DNA from: Delphinus delphis
Taxonomy: Eukaryota > Chordata > Mammalia > Artiodactyla > Delphinidae
NCBI RefSeq assembly: GCF_949987515.2
Contig: NC_082689.1
Span: 64,293,746 to 64,357,745, forward strand
DNA: 64,000 nt
Reading direction: 5' to 3'
Shown in pieces: positions 33,710-45,969 of the stretch. A model generated the notes under the pieces. The model ran no database searches and was not told the origin of the DNA. It saw only the letters and a list, made by a program, of their open reading frames with translations. How positions within the stretch are numbered: the stretch's first letter is position 1; each line of letters begins with the position of its first letter. The translations under genes were made by a program, and so were the position numbers.

Positions 33710-36050
33710 TCTAAGGTATTAGAGAAAAGACCCATGGGGTCCCTTTAGGTTTTCATCCCTCTCTAAAATCCAGACACATCTATTAGGGAAGTGCCAAATT
33801 GAGTATTTATTAAGTGAATGTGGTTAAGTTCTGTATAGATAATACACTATAATCAATTTCCCTTTGTGGCACCAACAGTAAGCCTTAAGATGGCTAATCC
33901 AGTATAAATCACAACCTTTAAATATGCCAATTCAGTGTCTCAATGCCTTGTCCTTATTCTCATTTCTGATGCCTTTTTCTTTCCAATTACATGCTTGAAG
34001 CACAATACACTGAAGTATAATTCTTCTTCCTTAATACCATAGTGGTTTAAATTTAGATTCTTTAGAATTTTAAGGGAAATGCATACAAAAGAGGATTGAA
34101 AAAGTTGTTAATACTTCACACGAAAAATGCAATTCTAAACGAAAAATGTCAGACCCTGGAAATTTCTCTATTCAACAATGAGCTTTATACTTAAATTTGT
34201 TGTGTTTACTTTGCTTGTTTTTGCTCTTTGTCATAAAGCCTCCGTGGATCCATTGTGGGATTAGACCCAAGCATTGAACCACGGGGAAGACCTCTGAAGG
34301 ATTAACTTCTCAGATTGAAACTGGGCTCTATTCTAACCTGGAGAGGGTGAGAAGACACCATTTGAATGCAGAAATTATGGGCAGGAGGAAGAGTATGAAG
34401 TGGTTTTCAGTCTGGATACCTTTACTGTCCTGGAGAGCCTAACATTCTTCCCTCACATAAATCTATACGGTGTCCATGGAATGAGAAGTGAAGACAAAAG
34501 TAGGGTTATTTGAATCCACTAGACTGTCTAACATATAAACTAATGGTGAGACCATTGTGTTATCAAGGGAAGAGGAGCTCCAGTGTGGCTGGCCCAATAG
34601 AGAGAATATTTTGACTCTTTTAAGTTGAGTACTCTATTTATATGAAAGAAAATGTTCATGAAGTGTGGGCATGGATATTTATGCACTCACATATTTTTAT
34701 TAGCTTGCTAGCATTTGCTCAGATATTTAAAAGTCTTTTGGAGCGACTAACAAACTACATTGTCAATTTTCATAAGTACTAGACAATATAAAATCAGTCC
34801 TAATAACAGCTTTGACAGGATTTAATAAAGCACACACAAAAATGTGTAATTTGCACAGGCTAATTTACACATATGTATAACTGAGAAAAGAATTTGGAAG
34901 ATGTTAGTTTCCCATCTGTACCACACAGAGAAAAACGGGAAAAAAAATGATTTACCAACTGTCAATAAACAATTTTAAGTGTATTCTCCTGTTCTCATCC
35001 CAAAATAAAATTTCCAGTATCCAAAATATATTTTCTAAGCTCCCTTGCTAAGGTGGTATTTTATTTCCATGTGATTCCATAATTTCTATATACGTCACAA
35101 TATGTTGATTTTCAAGACCTAAGTTATTGTTTTTTAAGACTGCATAACCAAATTTAGTCAGTGTTGTTTGTGGTTAAGAAACAAAAGACAGTGATTTGGT
35201 CAGGTCACATGCATGGAATATTTCTTTATTTTTATTTTTTTTCTGGATTCTTGAACGCTCACCTTCTTTCATTGAGTTTATAATTTCTACTCTCCTCAGT
35301 TATATTATGGATCACAATATGCACCAGCTTGCCTTAGGCTTGAATGTTAAGTTGAGAGTCTAGATTACAGAGCTAAGACGTCTTATTAACCTTCTTGCTC
35401 TAACTTAAAAACATGTATGGCCAATCATTTTTGCCAGCATTCAAATGGGATTTGTGTATCTCTTTGAGTGATAAAAATTGTTTAGTATTAAGTAGGCTTG
35501 AACACAATATTAGTATAAATCTCTGGGTAAGAAGTATAGTTCCAGATTTACATGACAGAATACTGTTTCCAAGCATATTAATCAATTCCCTTTGACTCCC
35601 TTTACTCACGGAATTTGTTCACTAATTCTATTACAGAGGCCTTCTCTATCTTGCCCAATTAGACAGAGGCACTGATTGCTAATTTAGTAGGTAGTTACTT
35701 GGGGTAGGAAGAATATTAAAGGGGTCATTACAGAACCTGAGAGTCAAAATGACAAAGTCATAAGTTTAAAAAAAAAAAAAAAAAAAAAAGGAGTTGGTCC
35801 AGGGTCTAGATAGAAGAGAGAAAATTCTGATGCAGCCTTGCAGAGTTAAGTTTTTAGCTCCCACTTTTAACTCATTCCTGGGCTGGGAGAGGTGGGAAAC
35901 AGAAAGACTGGAAAAGATTTCACAGGGTCTGATCTCAGAGTTCAGCTTGACCAGCCAGCATCAGAGCTGATCAGCAGAGCAGAAGTTGGTAATAAGGAGC
36001 TATAAAGTTTGTTCTGTTCGGTTCCATTTGATGAGGTTAATACAGCCAAT
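33710..36050. other. Unique AT-rich sequence, no feature recognised
   Basis: No gene or named repeat over 2.3 kb. A 21-base A run is at about 35769-35789. Opposed short frames at 35400-35609 have no motif. Confidence 0.5.
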
Positions 36051-36054
36051 ACTC

Positions 36055-36310
36055 TTATTAAGTATCCCCTGAATGCCATTCAGTCTAAGTGTGTGATGAG
36101 TATGCATTCACTTAATCCTCACAGGAATCCTATAATAAGTACTATTATTATTATTATTTCTATTTTATGAAAGGGGAAACAGAGGGACAAAAAGTGACAG
36201 GTCCAAGATCACACAACTAAAAAGTGCTGAAGCCAGGATGTCAACCAGCCAACCTGACTTCAGAGGCCACACTCTTGACCAACACTCTACTGCCCTTTCA
36301 GGAGGGCATT
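36055..36310 (+). repeat. MIR SINE
   Basis: Good MIR order: TTCACTTAATCCTCACAGGA, ATCCTATAATAAGTACTATT, ATTTCTATTTTATGAAAGGG, TCCAAGATCACACAACTAAA, GCTGAAGCCAGGATGTCAAC, CCACACTCTTGACCAACACT. Confidence 0.9.
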
Positions 36311-36314
36311 CAAG

Positions 36315-37525
36315 TAACCAGCCCATGTGTCACCTGTTTACCATCCAGCAGGAGTGATACCCAAGACTTTGCCCATCAGCCCCACAGATGTCCTGGGTGC
36401 AGACAGCACCCATTTCAGTGACCCAGGGTAATCACTCATTAGCCCCCAAGAATGCATGTTTGGACTTTGGATAGCTGCGAGTGGTCATTACCCAGTTCAT
36501 TACCTGGATAAGGAGGGACTAGATGGAACCAACCGATGAACTCCCACCAGGGCAACGGCAGCAGTGGCACACATAGCTTTTGGTTACTAAAATAGTGTTG
36601 ATACTTTAATTCTTATGGTTTCAAGGAGACTCAAGCATAGACCCGCGACACTGGACACAGGCTCAGCTCAGCAAACGGGAATACCAATAAGGAGGCTGGG
36701 CCTGCAGCATCTCCTGTAAATAACCTGGTAGGATGTTGGAGCATGGGGAGGGAAGCTGAGCCTGCAGACTTCTAAAGCTCTTTCATTTCAGAGGCTTGAC
36801 GATTCTGTGATTCCAGGGAGATGTTGCTGCTCTTTCCACAGTTTCTATCTTTTAATGTTGGCCAGCTCAAACAGGTTCTGGGATGCTGGAATGAAGCTAC
36901 TTATTAAAAAAGAATTAACAGTGAGATCATATGGGCGAGGCTGGGTTTTAACAAAAGAGCTCATGGAATTTTCAGGGTTTAAAAACTGCTATATGTGAAC
37001 CTGAAGACTAAAATTAGCAACAATGAATAGCAAATGAGGCACTTTGGTTAATGTCCACACTGGCCACAGTTGGACAACTGGACACACAACTGCCTGCTGT
37101 TTTGAATCCTCATGTTTTTAGACCTTCTTGTATTAAATACTTTTCAAGACATAAATACGCAAATAGTTACACAGATCAAATTGACTGGATTTTATTTTTG
37201 AAGCCCAGCAGGGGAGTCTTCTTCATATAATTTTACTATTGTTAACATCTATATATATAAACATTTTTAAAAGTCCCATTTGTAAGTATTCCCTTCAATA
37301 AATAGGCAAGGCATTTTCCACAAATCCTTGGCATGTGGAGACATCTAGCTATTAATGAACGTGAGGTGGTATCTCATTTTCTACACACAGACACAGACAT
37401 AGGCACAGAAATATCCATATTCATGCACCTCTACAATACTTCACTTTTCTTATGACCTGACTTTTCAAGCCAAAAATGCATGAAAATGTGGTACGAAGTG
37501 ATGAAAAAGAGGCATCCATAGGGTT
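36315..37525. other. Unassigned sequence
   Basis: No gene or named repeat was recognised. Frames at 36224-36421 (partly MIR) and 36807-36998 are chance. Confidence 0.45.
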
Positions 37526-37529
37526 AAAT

Positions 37530-37700
37530 TTTACTGTGTACCTACCATGTATAAAAACTATGACAGTCACTAGGGACAAATAGGAACGAGGCATGGGTCT
37601 GACTCCAAACAGTGTCTAGTATGGAGAGGACAGAAGGCAAGAGATGTGAGGGAGACAGAGAAATATGTAAGTACTATGGACTAAGGGCATCATCAGGCGT
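37530..37700 (+). repeat. L2 LINE fragment (tentative)
   Basis: TGTGTACCTACCATGTATAA, ACAGTCACTAGGGACAAATA and TAAGTACTATGGACTAAGGG are compatible with an eroded L2. Confidence 0.45.
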
Positions 37701-37864
37701 ACCACATTTAGGACAGATGAGCCGTTGAAGAGTCATCTCTAAGGCAGCAATCCTCCTCTGACACCAAACTTTTAACAGCAAAGGACATGTTGGAACTTTA
37801 AGAAGACTATCAAGGGATTCATGTGTAAGGACTGAATACACACTTCAAAATAAAAGTCGCTGCC

Positions 37865-38025
37865 ATTGACTGAATGCCTACTTTACATTCAGTTTCTCTC
37901 ATTCTTGCAATCTTGGAAACTTGTTTTCCAGGCAAAAAAGCTAAGCTTCAGAGAGGTTCAGGGACTTACACAATGTCACAGCAGGATAGCAACAGAGCTG
38001 GAATTCAATCCCAGGTCTAGCCACA
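37865..38025 (+). repeat. MIR SINE
   Basis: TTGACTGAATGCCTACTTTA, AGCTTCAGAGAGGTTCAGGG, ACAATGTCACAGCAGGATAG and AGAGCTGGAATTCAATCCCA match MIR in order. Confidence 0.8.
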
Positions 38026-38029
38026 ATTC

Positions 38030-38695
38030 CACACCGCTAAAGTAAGAACAGGCTTGTCCGGCCCTGGCTCTGCTGAGCCTCTTTTCTGGAGCCAGGGCCA
38101 CTTTTCTTCCCCCACGCTGTCTGTCCTGAGATTGGCTGCTTCCTCATTTCTGAACTCCGAGGTGTTGGTAGATTATCTCACTCTCGGCTGTTGCGACTGT
38201 GCTGGATACAGCTTCGATCAATGGCTTCAAGGTTTTGCTCCCCCCCAATATGCTCAGCAAAGTGTTGGCTTCCTGCTTTCCTCGTTAACCCCCGTTGTGG
38301 CTCTTGTTGGTTTGGTTGACCCTGCAGCCTTCTGTCTATTGTGAGCATTCAGCATTCTCTGCCGGATCAGTGGTGTGGGGCACCCTGGGGCAAAAGGAAG
38401 GGAATTTATTCTACTCCCTTTGGCAAGAAGAATTGCTTCTTTGTCGAGGTTAGAGTTGCAAACAGATGCCCCTTTGTATGGTGTCATGATACTTCCTGGG
38501 TAACGCCATTAACTGTTTCCTGGGCAGCAGAAGCTTGGGGGTCATTTCTGAATTACCATTTAACTTCCACTGGTACGTGAGCCCTCAGCTGTTTTGTTCA
38601 ACTGCACTATTGAACTCTGCACATGATAAAAGCAGGATTCGCATGAACTGGATCTTTAACAAAAGGAATCATGACCTGAATCTTTGACAAACATA
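38030..38695. other. Unassigned, somewhat GC-richer sequence
   Basis: Frames at 38054-38344 (+, 96 codons), 38341-38580 (+) and 38254-38487 (-) overlap here. None shows a domain, signal or similarity that I recognise. Base composition is richer in GC than the surroundings. Confidence 0.4.
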
Positions 38696-38699
38696 TCTG

Positions 38700-38795
38700 T
38701 TTCGTTCATACTTCGTTTTCGAAGTCCAACATGATACGTACATGACACATAGTAGGTGTTCAATCAATATTTCCTGAATAAATAAACTTGGAGAA
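38700..38795 (-). repeat. L2 LINE 3' tip (antisense)
   Basis: ACATGACACATAGTAGGTGT, TCAATCAATATTTCCTGAAT and AAATAAAC form the antisense L2 3' terminus. Confidence 0.65.
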
Positions 38796-38799
38796 GCAG

Positions 38800-39063
38800 C
38801 TGGTGTGTATTTATGTGTGTGTGTGTGTCTCGGCAGATATCTCCTTTTTCCTCTGAATGCATAAGCATAATTATTTATGCTGACTGCATACACTAAAAGA
38901 TAATTTAAGTGAGTCAGATTAAAAGAGGTATTAAATGCATAGGGAAAGTAATAAAGATGTAGGTTAAATCAGAAGACATTTTGTGGTGTGGGTAACACTA
39001 TCCTGACTGAAGTCTACCTCCTTTCAGAGCGACTAATAATCATGAAGTGGCTACTTTACCCTC

Positions 39064-39065
<2 letters not shown>
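38800..39065. other. Short unassigned stretch with a small (GT)n
   Basis: Contains a (GT)8-like run at 38813-38828; otherwise nothing recognised. Confidence 0.5.
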
Positions 39066-39069
<4 letters not shown>

Positions 39070-39109
<40 letters not shown>

Positions 39110-39118
39110 GCACACACC
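39070..39118 (+). repeat. (CA)n microsatellite
   Basis: CA dinucleotide tract with two CG interruptions near its end. Confidence 0.98.
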
Positions 39119-39119
39119 T

Positions 39120-39605
39120 TTCCTGCTCCTCCAGGAATATGTTTGGATATGCATATAAAGCTGACATGCAATTTGTAGGAGAAGCAACACAGCAAGAGAA
39201 AGACTTGGAGAATTGTATTGTGAGTTCCCTCGCAAAAGTTCACTGCATAAAATACTAGACTACTGTTCTCACTTAGAATCTCAGAACAATTCCCCTTTCT
39301 AGAAAAAATTTAGGTCTAAAAAAGGCTTTGAGAGGTCAAGGCTACCACCTGTTTTCCTTAGAAATTTTGTTTCAAAACATGGAAAACATAATGAGACATT
39401 TTCTTGTCTCATTTAGTTAGTTTGGTAGGAAACTGGCTTTACTCTAGTTAACATATTTTCATTTAGAGTTACTTTCAGAGGAAGAACATCTTTCTACTGG
39501 CTTAAGCTTGAATGGAGAGAAAAATAAAATGTGCTTAAGGAAAGTAAGAGATCCAAGAAACATGGGAACTACCAAATGGGCTTAAGGAGAAATAAAACAT
39601 CTGAG
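39120..39605. other. Unassigned sequence
   Basis: No gene or repeat was recognised. Confidence 0.45.
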
Positions 39606-39609
39606 AAGA

Positions 39610-39705
39610 TCCATCACAAGTAAACAGATTGAATCAGTTTTCAAAAACTTCCCAACAAAGAAAAGTCCAAGACCAGGTGTCTTCATTGGTGAACAGAAGA
39701 GGGAT
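39610..39705 (+). mobile_element. Small L1 ORF2 fragment
   Basis: CAAGTAAACAGATTGAATCA, AAAACTTCCCAACAAAGAAA and GTCCAAGACCAGGTGTCTTC correspond to the ORF2 stretch just before the RT domain (compare 27785-27870). No adjoining L1 sequence is seen. Confidence 0.75.
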
Positions 39706-39714
39706 GTATAGATT

Positions 39715-40540
39715 AGTGTGGAATAAAGATAGGTGAGAATATTTCATATGATAAATAGGATTTATATTGTACCCTAAAGAATGGGTAGGAATTGGTCACA
39801 GATGGAAGGGGTAGAGACATTACTTGTAAGTAAGGATCAGAATGAGATGGACATGGCAGGGAAGATAGATGAGACAGTGAGGACTTTGTTAAGCGTAATA
39901 CTGTACAGGGAAAGAAATTAAGATTGGATATTTATTGTAAGACCAGACAAATGAAGTCCTTAAATGCTGATGTGAAGAGTTTGGCATTATCCTACATGCA
40001 GATGGGGTCTATTAGAGGATTTTGAGCAAGGCTATGGTATTATAAAAGCAGAATTTTAGAAGGTAAATTTAATTGTAATTTAATTTAATTACATTTAATT
40101 AAATTTAATTCAGGTAATTTAATTCAGGATGAATTGAAAATATGGGAGATCACAAGAGGGAGATGACTGGTTAGGAGGTTTTGATGGTAACCCAGGCAGG
40201 ATTCTCATGGAGCTACGATGATTACACTGAGATTGAAAGAAAGGATTATATGGACATGAAATTTAGCGACCAATAACTATAAGAGATGAATTACACTTAA
40301 AAATTCTTAGATGATTCCAAGGTTTGTAAGATGAAAAACTAGAAGGACAGTGGAAACACTATCAAGAATGGAGTGATTGGAAAGAAGAGCTAGATCTGGG
40401 GGCATGAACAATGAGTCCAAACGGACACTCAGAGTTTGAAATCCCAGGAACATTCCTGGGTGGAGATTCCTGTAGGGCAAACATTCCCGACAGGAAGTAA
40501 AGAGAGAATCCAGGTCAGGAGATAGAGAGTTGAAAGCCAT
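39715..40540 (+). repeat. L2 LINE, long diverged copy
   Basis: Reads in L2 order: AGTCCTTAAATGCTGATGTG, GGATTTTGAGCAAGGCTATG, GATGACTGGTTAGGAGGTTT, GTAACCCAGGCAGGATTCTC and GATGATTCCAAGGTTTGTAA. A TTTAATT-rich simple repeat at 40070-40130 interrupts it. Confidence 0.7.
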
Positions 40541-40544
40541 TGTT

Positions 40545-41660
40545 TGGACACTTCTAGTACTCTCTCAAGGGTTCTCAAATTTTAGAGTTACTCTAAATGA
40601 TAAATGATTTAAATAGCATATTGCATCATTATTTAATGAAGGGACTCTTTGCCTTGCCTCTTGCTTTTGTGTATCCCATCTAGAATGAGGAAGAAAAAGA
40701 GATGTGTTATGAGATGAAGAGAAGTGTGGCCATTGAGTATAACCACGTGAGTAAACTGCTTCTCTCCTGGAGGATTATTTTCGTGGGCTTCCTTTCTTTG
40801 CTCTTCGTGCTTGGCTTGGTTTGAAGACCTGGGAGAAGGCTTTTGTGTAAGATGGTGCCTGGTAATGTAGGAAAAGCAAACTAAGTAGCAAATATAAATG
40901 AAAATGTGTAACAATCTACTTGGATTTTCACGAAAATTTGTGAGGGTGTTTGGGGTCCCACTTGGCCCAGCATGCCAGCTGCGTGGGATGCATTCATGGG
41001 GAACGTTGCCACTTCCTCTCTGAGATACACATTGCATGTAGCTGAGAAGGTTCACATCTAGTTGTAAACTGGCTTATCTGGAAGGAGTCTTGAGAAAAAT
41101 CTGTTCTAATAAAAGCAGTTTTCTGCTTTAGAAGGTAAGTGAAGACACTGAGTGTCAAAAGCAAAAATAATAAGGCAAACACTAAACCAGGATAAATAAA
41201 CTTTACACTTATGCTTTCAAAGAAGAGATCCCTAGAATACTTTTGAAGATCCAATGACACAACAACGTCTATTGAGTGAATGAGAAGACAAAAACTCAAA
41301 CTTTTAGATTAAGATCTTAGAAATGATGCAAAACAAACCCACACAAATCTGTTAATAAAATCCCTTGGCTTTCAAAAGTCATTGCCAGAAAAACGTTACA
41401 TACATTTAGCTAACAAAGGATTGTTGACCAGTCTAAAGCTATTCCCTTCTTTCCTTGCCATTTTTCTTTCTTTCTTCTTCTCACAAGGCTGAGTGGGTCC
41501 TCACTCACCCTCAGTGAATGGATGGCTTCAGAACTGTGCCAATTCAGATTTGTTTGCTGAATGTATTTTTATAAGTATCTGATTTCCCACTGCTGTGGCT
41601 ACAGGTTTCAGTGGATCACGTAATGGTGGATGAGGTCAAGGTGGAAAACAAAGCAAAAAA
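40545..41660. other. Unassigned sequence
   Basis: No gene was recognised. Minus-strand frames at 40633-41055 (140 codons) and 40994-41299 (101 codons) overlap. The second has hydrophobic stretches (VFALLFLLLTLSVFTYLL), but no known family is recognised and no splice or promoter context is evident. Confidence 0.4.
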
Positions 41661-41670
41661 CAGCAACCAG

Positions 41671-41876
41671 GGCTTCCCTGGTGGCGCAGTTGTTGAGAGT
41701 CCGCCTGCCGATGCAGGGGACGTCGGTTCGTGCCCCGGTCCGGGAAGATCCCACATGCCGCGGAGCGGCTGGGCCCGCGAGTCGTGGCCGCTGAGTCTGC
41801 GCGTCCGGAGCCTGTGCTCCGCAACGGGAGAGGCCACAACAGTGAGAGGCTCGCGTACCGCAAAAAAAAAAAAAAC
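41671..41876 (+). mobile_element. CHR SINE
   Basis: Full-length copy with B-box-like GGTTCGTGCCCC and a short A-tail. Perfect target duplication CAGCAACCAG at 41661-41670 and 41877-41886. Frames over both strands are repeat artefacts. Confidence 0.97.
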
Positions 41877-41886
41877 CAGCAACCAG

Positions 41887-42165
41887 AAACTCACAAAAAG
41901 GTAGCTTCAGCTGTGTCAGCAGCTACACTGGGGGCGTTAGACAAAGAGAGTGCCGGGTAGGCGGGAACTAGGAGAAGGCAGGAGACAGGGAGGAACAGAG
42001 TGATAAAAAAAAAAATAGTTCCCCTTTGCTCCCTTCATCCCAGGGAAGACCTCCTTTCTGATCAGGAAGACTTAGGTCCTGCCCATGAGAGACCAAAGAG
42101 TCTAAAGCAAGGAGGCCTTCTATTTCTTTACCCAACCTGTCTGGTCTACTTAAAACTGCACCCAG
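41887..42165. other. Unique spacer between two CHR SINEs
   Basis: No feature was recognised in this 280-bp spacer. Confidence 0.5.
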
Positions 42166-42369
42166 GGGGCTTCCCTGGTGGCGCAGTGGTTGGGAGTCCG
42201 CCTGCCGATGCAGGGGACACGGGTTCGTGCCCCGGTCCGGGAGGATCCCACATGCCGCGGAGCGGCTGGGCCCGTGAGCCATGGCCGCTGAGCCTGCGCG
42301 TCCGGAGCCTGTGCTTCGCAGCGGGAGAGGCCACAACAGTGAGAGGCCCACGTACCACAAAAAAAAAAA
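42166..42369 (+). mobile_element. CHR SINE
   Basis: Full-length copy with A-tail. Perfect target duplication AAAACTGCACCCAG at 42152-42165 and 42370-42383. Same orientation as the copy at 41671. Confidence 0.97.
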
Positions 42370-42384
42370 AAAACTGCACCCAGA

Positions 42385-44760
42385 TCTTTATTAGGCCTGG
42401 GGTGACTCTCATTTAGGTTGTGGTAACCTTTCACAATGTATCTTTGAGAAATTTAATTCACTTTTTTTATCAAACCATTTCTTTTCACCAAGCCTTAGGT
42501 GCCTTTCTATAAAAATAAGGGATCAAAAGAGATAACCTCTAAGCTTTCTTCCAACCACAACCTTCCACGGTTTCAGAAAAGATACAGAAAACTGTTCACG
42601 AAGAAAACCAGGTGTAATTTACCTATAAATCACTTCTACGGGTTCATTCATAGTTTTTGAAGCCATTCTCTTGATGGTGAGCTCACATAGATATTCCACA
42701 ACTGCTACAAGCCCCCAGTTATACATTTTTATGGGTAGTGGCCAAGGATAGAACAAGTGCAAACTCTTCTAAAACCACAGAAGCATCGTGAAACCTGTTA
42801 ACAACTTAGTTCTCAGTGAAGCAGTGCCTCTTATTTCTGATAATGTCCACGGTTTTTTCCTGAATTCATCATTGGATCTTTAAATTTTGTATCTTGTTTA
42901 CACCACCCTGCTTCTCCAAAAAGCTGTTAGTGACTTTTTAGAGAAGCATTTAAGCAAAATATTACCAAGAATTTTCAACATTATGTTTCATTATAGTAAT
43001 TCCTTAAAAAAAATTATTGTTAGAAAAGATCTGGAAGAGCTTTGAAAAATAAATCAGAGTGATGAGCATATGGTGGCCAGTTCAGCAGGCAGCCTTTCTT
43101 AAATAACCGTGGATGGCTGAATCCCATTCAAGTCAGCCCCTTAAGTCTTGCCTGCTTCAATAGGAGTCTTGCTTAAAGATAACAAGAGGAGAGGATTATG
43201 GTGGAAGATAAAGAAAGCTCTAGGCCTAGTACTCTCTGTAGTGCTGTACTCAGAATAAACGGGAAACATATTAGAAAATATTCTGAAAGTGAAGTTTCAA
43301 CCTTTCTCCAGTAAATACTCAGCGGCAATTAGGCACTTCAGGTAAACTTGGCTCTGAGTCTGAATGGTGCTACAGCTTAGATAACAAAATCGATATGGTA
43401 CCTTCGGGAAAGAAGACTCCTGTTTGGAAGTGCAAAAGAAAATCTATTAAGAATATATTACTCAGAATAAAAGCTGGTAAAATGTTTTTAAGATCAGTTC
43501 AATAGGTGATCTTGAAAGATATTTCTTTTAGTTATGCTGTGTACAGGGTTTTCAGGGCTTTTTATTGGAGATTGATGTAAATGAAATCAATGAAGGCACT
43601 CCTCTTCAAGTCCTCTAGAAAACAGCCTTCCCCCCTTTTTAAACCAGATAATAAGGGGTTTTGTTTGCTTGTATTCTACTGGTAAGAACTTGTCCCCTCT
43701 CATCCAAAACATCTCAATTAAATTCATTCATAAACGTTTTTACTTTAGATCCAACTAGTATCTGACTTTTGACCAATCAAAAATTGACGTGCCAATGACT
43801 GCCCACTTCTGCCAGTATCAAAACAAATAATCAACATGATATAAAATAATTATTAACTGTTTTAAACACCACCTTCAGAACTATGAACACTGGACTCTAG
43901 TGGTTATTTTGTGTACTTTTATCTTAATTTACACGTTGCCTTTACCTTGTGTTTTGCTCCTTTCTTCTCTTCTTTCTGAATAGATAATCCCACCCACTTT
44001 ACAGACATTGACAATGTCTATACATAAAAGAGACATGGAGTTAATGGCAAAACAGTTCAAAACAACTGCTTCAGTCCTCTAATTCACTTTGCACAAAGAA
44101 CTATAACCATAAATAATTTCTATGAAAAAACAGAGAAGTCTGCATATGGTACCTGAGGTTCTCAGACCTATGTTAATCATATTGCCAGATACCTGCACCT
44201 TATACATTTGTAAACAAAGTTCAATTCCAATGAACCTCACGGAAGGGAAAACGTGTTACATTTGGAAGAATTAGGTATGTGTGGGTAATCTCTTCCATTT
44301 AGCGTGATGACTGTAGGGAAAGGGGTTATGGCATGTTTGTTTAAGTCTTGAGAAATCTGGCATTATTGCCTTTTTCTTCCTCTCTCTGTTTCTGTCATCA
44401 GCTGCCTGGGTCAGCAATCCAAATTTGGGTTTCGGTATGATCACCACAATTCTCCACAGACAACTTTAATATCGTGCCTTTTCTTTTCTTGGGCATGAAG
44501 TTGCAAGTCATGCCAGTGCATCTTCACGGCCAGCAATGCCAATAAATGGTCAATGATGTAAACCATGGATGTCATAAATTTTGATCCAATCCCAATCTGT
44601 ATTACATACCACTAACAAGTGTGATTAGTGGCAGCAGAGATAAAATACCAATAATATTTGAGTCATTAACAAGGAAGTAAAGGTGAGGCTTTGAATTTCT
44701 CATTCTTAATGTAGCTAAATCATTTCCCCCTAAATCTCAAAGAAAGATTTAACGTACATT
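42385..44760. other. Unique sequence, no feature recognised
   Basis: No gene, RNA or repeat family was recognised over 2.4 kb, and no open frame of at least 60 codons falls wholly inside it. Confidence 0.5.
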
Positions 44761-44761
44761 A

Positions 44762-44763
<2 letters not shown>

Positions 44764-44795
<32 letters not shown>
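44764..44795 (+). repeat. (GT)n microsatellite
   Basis: About 16 GT units. Confidence 0.97.
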
Positions 44796-44799
<4 letters not shown>

Positions 44800-44914
44800 T
44801 TGTAACTGAGGATTTTAGAAAAGGTATGTGCACAAAGCTTACTATATGAAGAATTATCTTCATGTAACCTAACCCATTCTATAAGATATGCCTTAAAAAT
44901 GCGGTAAAGTAAAC

Positions 44915-45480
44915 AGCCAAGACATGGAAACAACCTAAATGTCCATCAACAGATGAATGGATAAAGAAGATGTGGTGCATATATACAACGGAATACTACT
45001 CAGCCATAAAAAGCCATCTGGAGCAACATGGATATACCTAGAGGCTATCATACTAAGTGAAGTAAGTCAGACAGAGAAAGACAAATATCATATGATATCA
45101 CTTATATGTGGAATCTGTAAAAATGATACAAATGAACTTATTTACAAAACAGAACTAGACTCACAGACATAGAAAAAAAATTTATGGTTACCAAGGGGGG
45201 AAGTGGGTAGGGATAAATTAGGAGTTTGGGATTAGCAGATACAAACTACTATATATAAAATTGATAATAACAAGGACTTACAGCACAGGGATCTATACTC
45301 AATATCTTGTAATCTATAGTGGAAAAGAATCTGAAAAAGGTGTACATATATATATATAAAACTATGTGTGCATAGATAAAGTTTTATATATAAAGTATAT
45401 ATATATATTAAAAAAACTGAATCATTTTGCTGTATACTTGAAACTAATACAACATTGTAAATTAACTATATTTCAATAAA
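44915..45480 (+). mobile_element. 5'-truncated L1
   Basis: Begins AGCCAAGACATGGAAACAAC in the end of ORF2 and continues through the 3' UTR to CAATAAAAAAA. A 20-bp target duplication with two mismatches ends in GTAAAGTAAAC (44895-44914 and 45481-45500). A small internal deletion follows ACTCAGCCATAAAAAG, and a TA-rich run lies at 45340-45410. Confidence 0.93.
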
Positions 45481-45629
45481 AAAAATACTGTAAAGTAAAC
45501 TGCAACTCCAGCCAACCCTATAATGGGTAGGTTCCTTACATCCTTACACATAACTATAGCATTAAATTCTTATGTGGTGAAATGATACAGGATGAGCCCT
45601 CTGAGAGCACGCATTTGGTTATACATTTT

Positions 45630-45965
45630 GCACATTACTAGTAATCATTCATTTGTACATTTCATACCTATTTATTGCATGCCTAATATGAGCCAATATT
45701 TTAGGTACTGGGAATACAATAGGAACATAAAATATGAAGCCCTTCCTCTTGTGGAGCTTCTGTTCTTGAGGAAAGAGACAGATAACAACAACCACAGCAG
45801 TGACAAACAACTCAACAAGTAAATATAGAATATACTAGAAGACAAATAGAATAGGGAGAGTGAGCACAGAGAGATGGGTGCCATTGCTGATCAGGTTGTC
45901 AGGGACAGCTTACCTAATAGGGTGATGTTTGAGTAGAGACTTGTATGAAGCTCTCAGGAAGGAAA
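45630..45965 (+). repeat. L2 LINE relic
   Basis: CCTATTTATTGCATGCCTAA, TTTTAGGTACTGGGAATACA, CTTCCTCTTGTGGAGCTTCT, AGGAAAGAGACAGATAACAA and GTGATGTTTGAGTAGAGACT follow L2 order. Confidence 0.75.
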
Positions 45966-45969
45966 CGTC

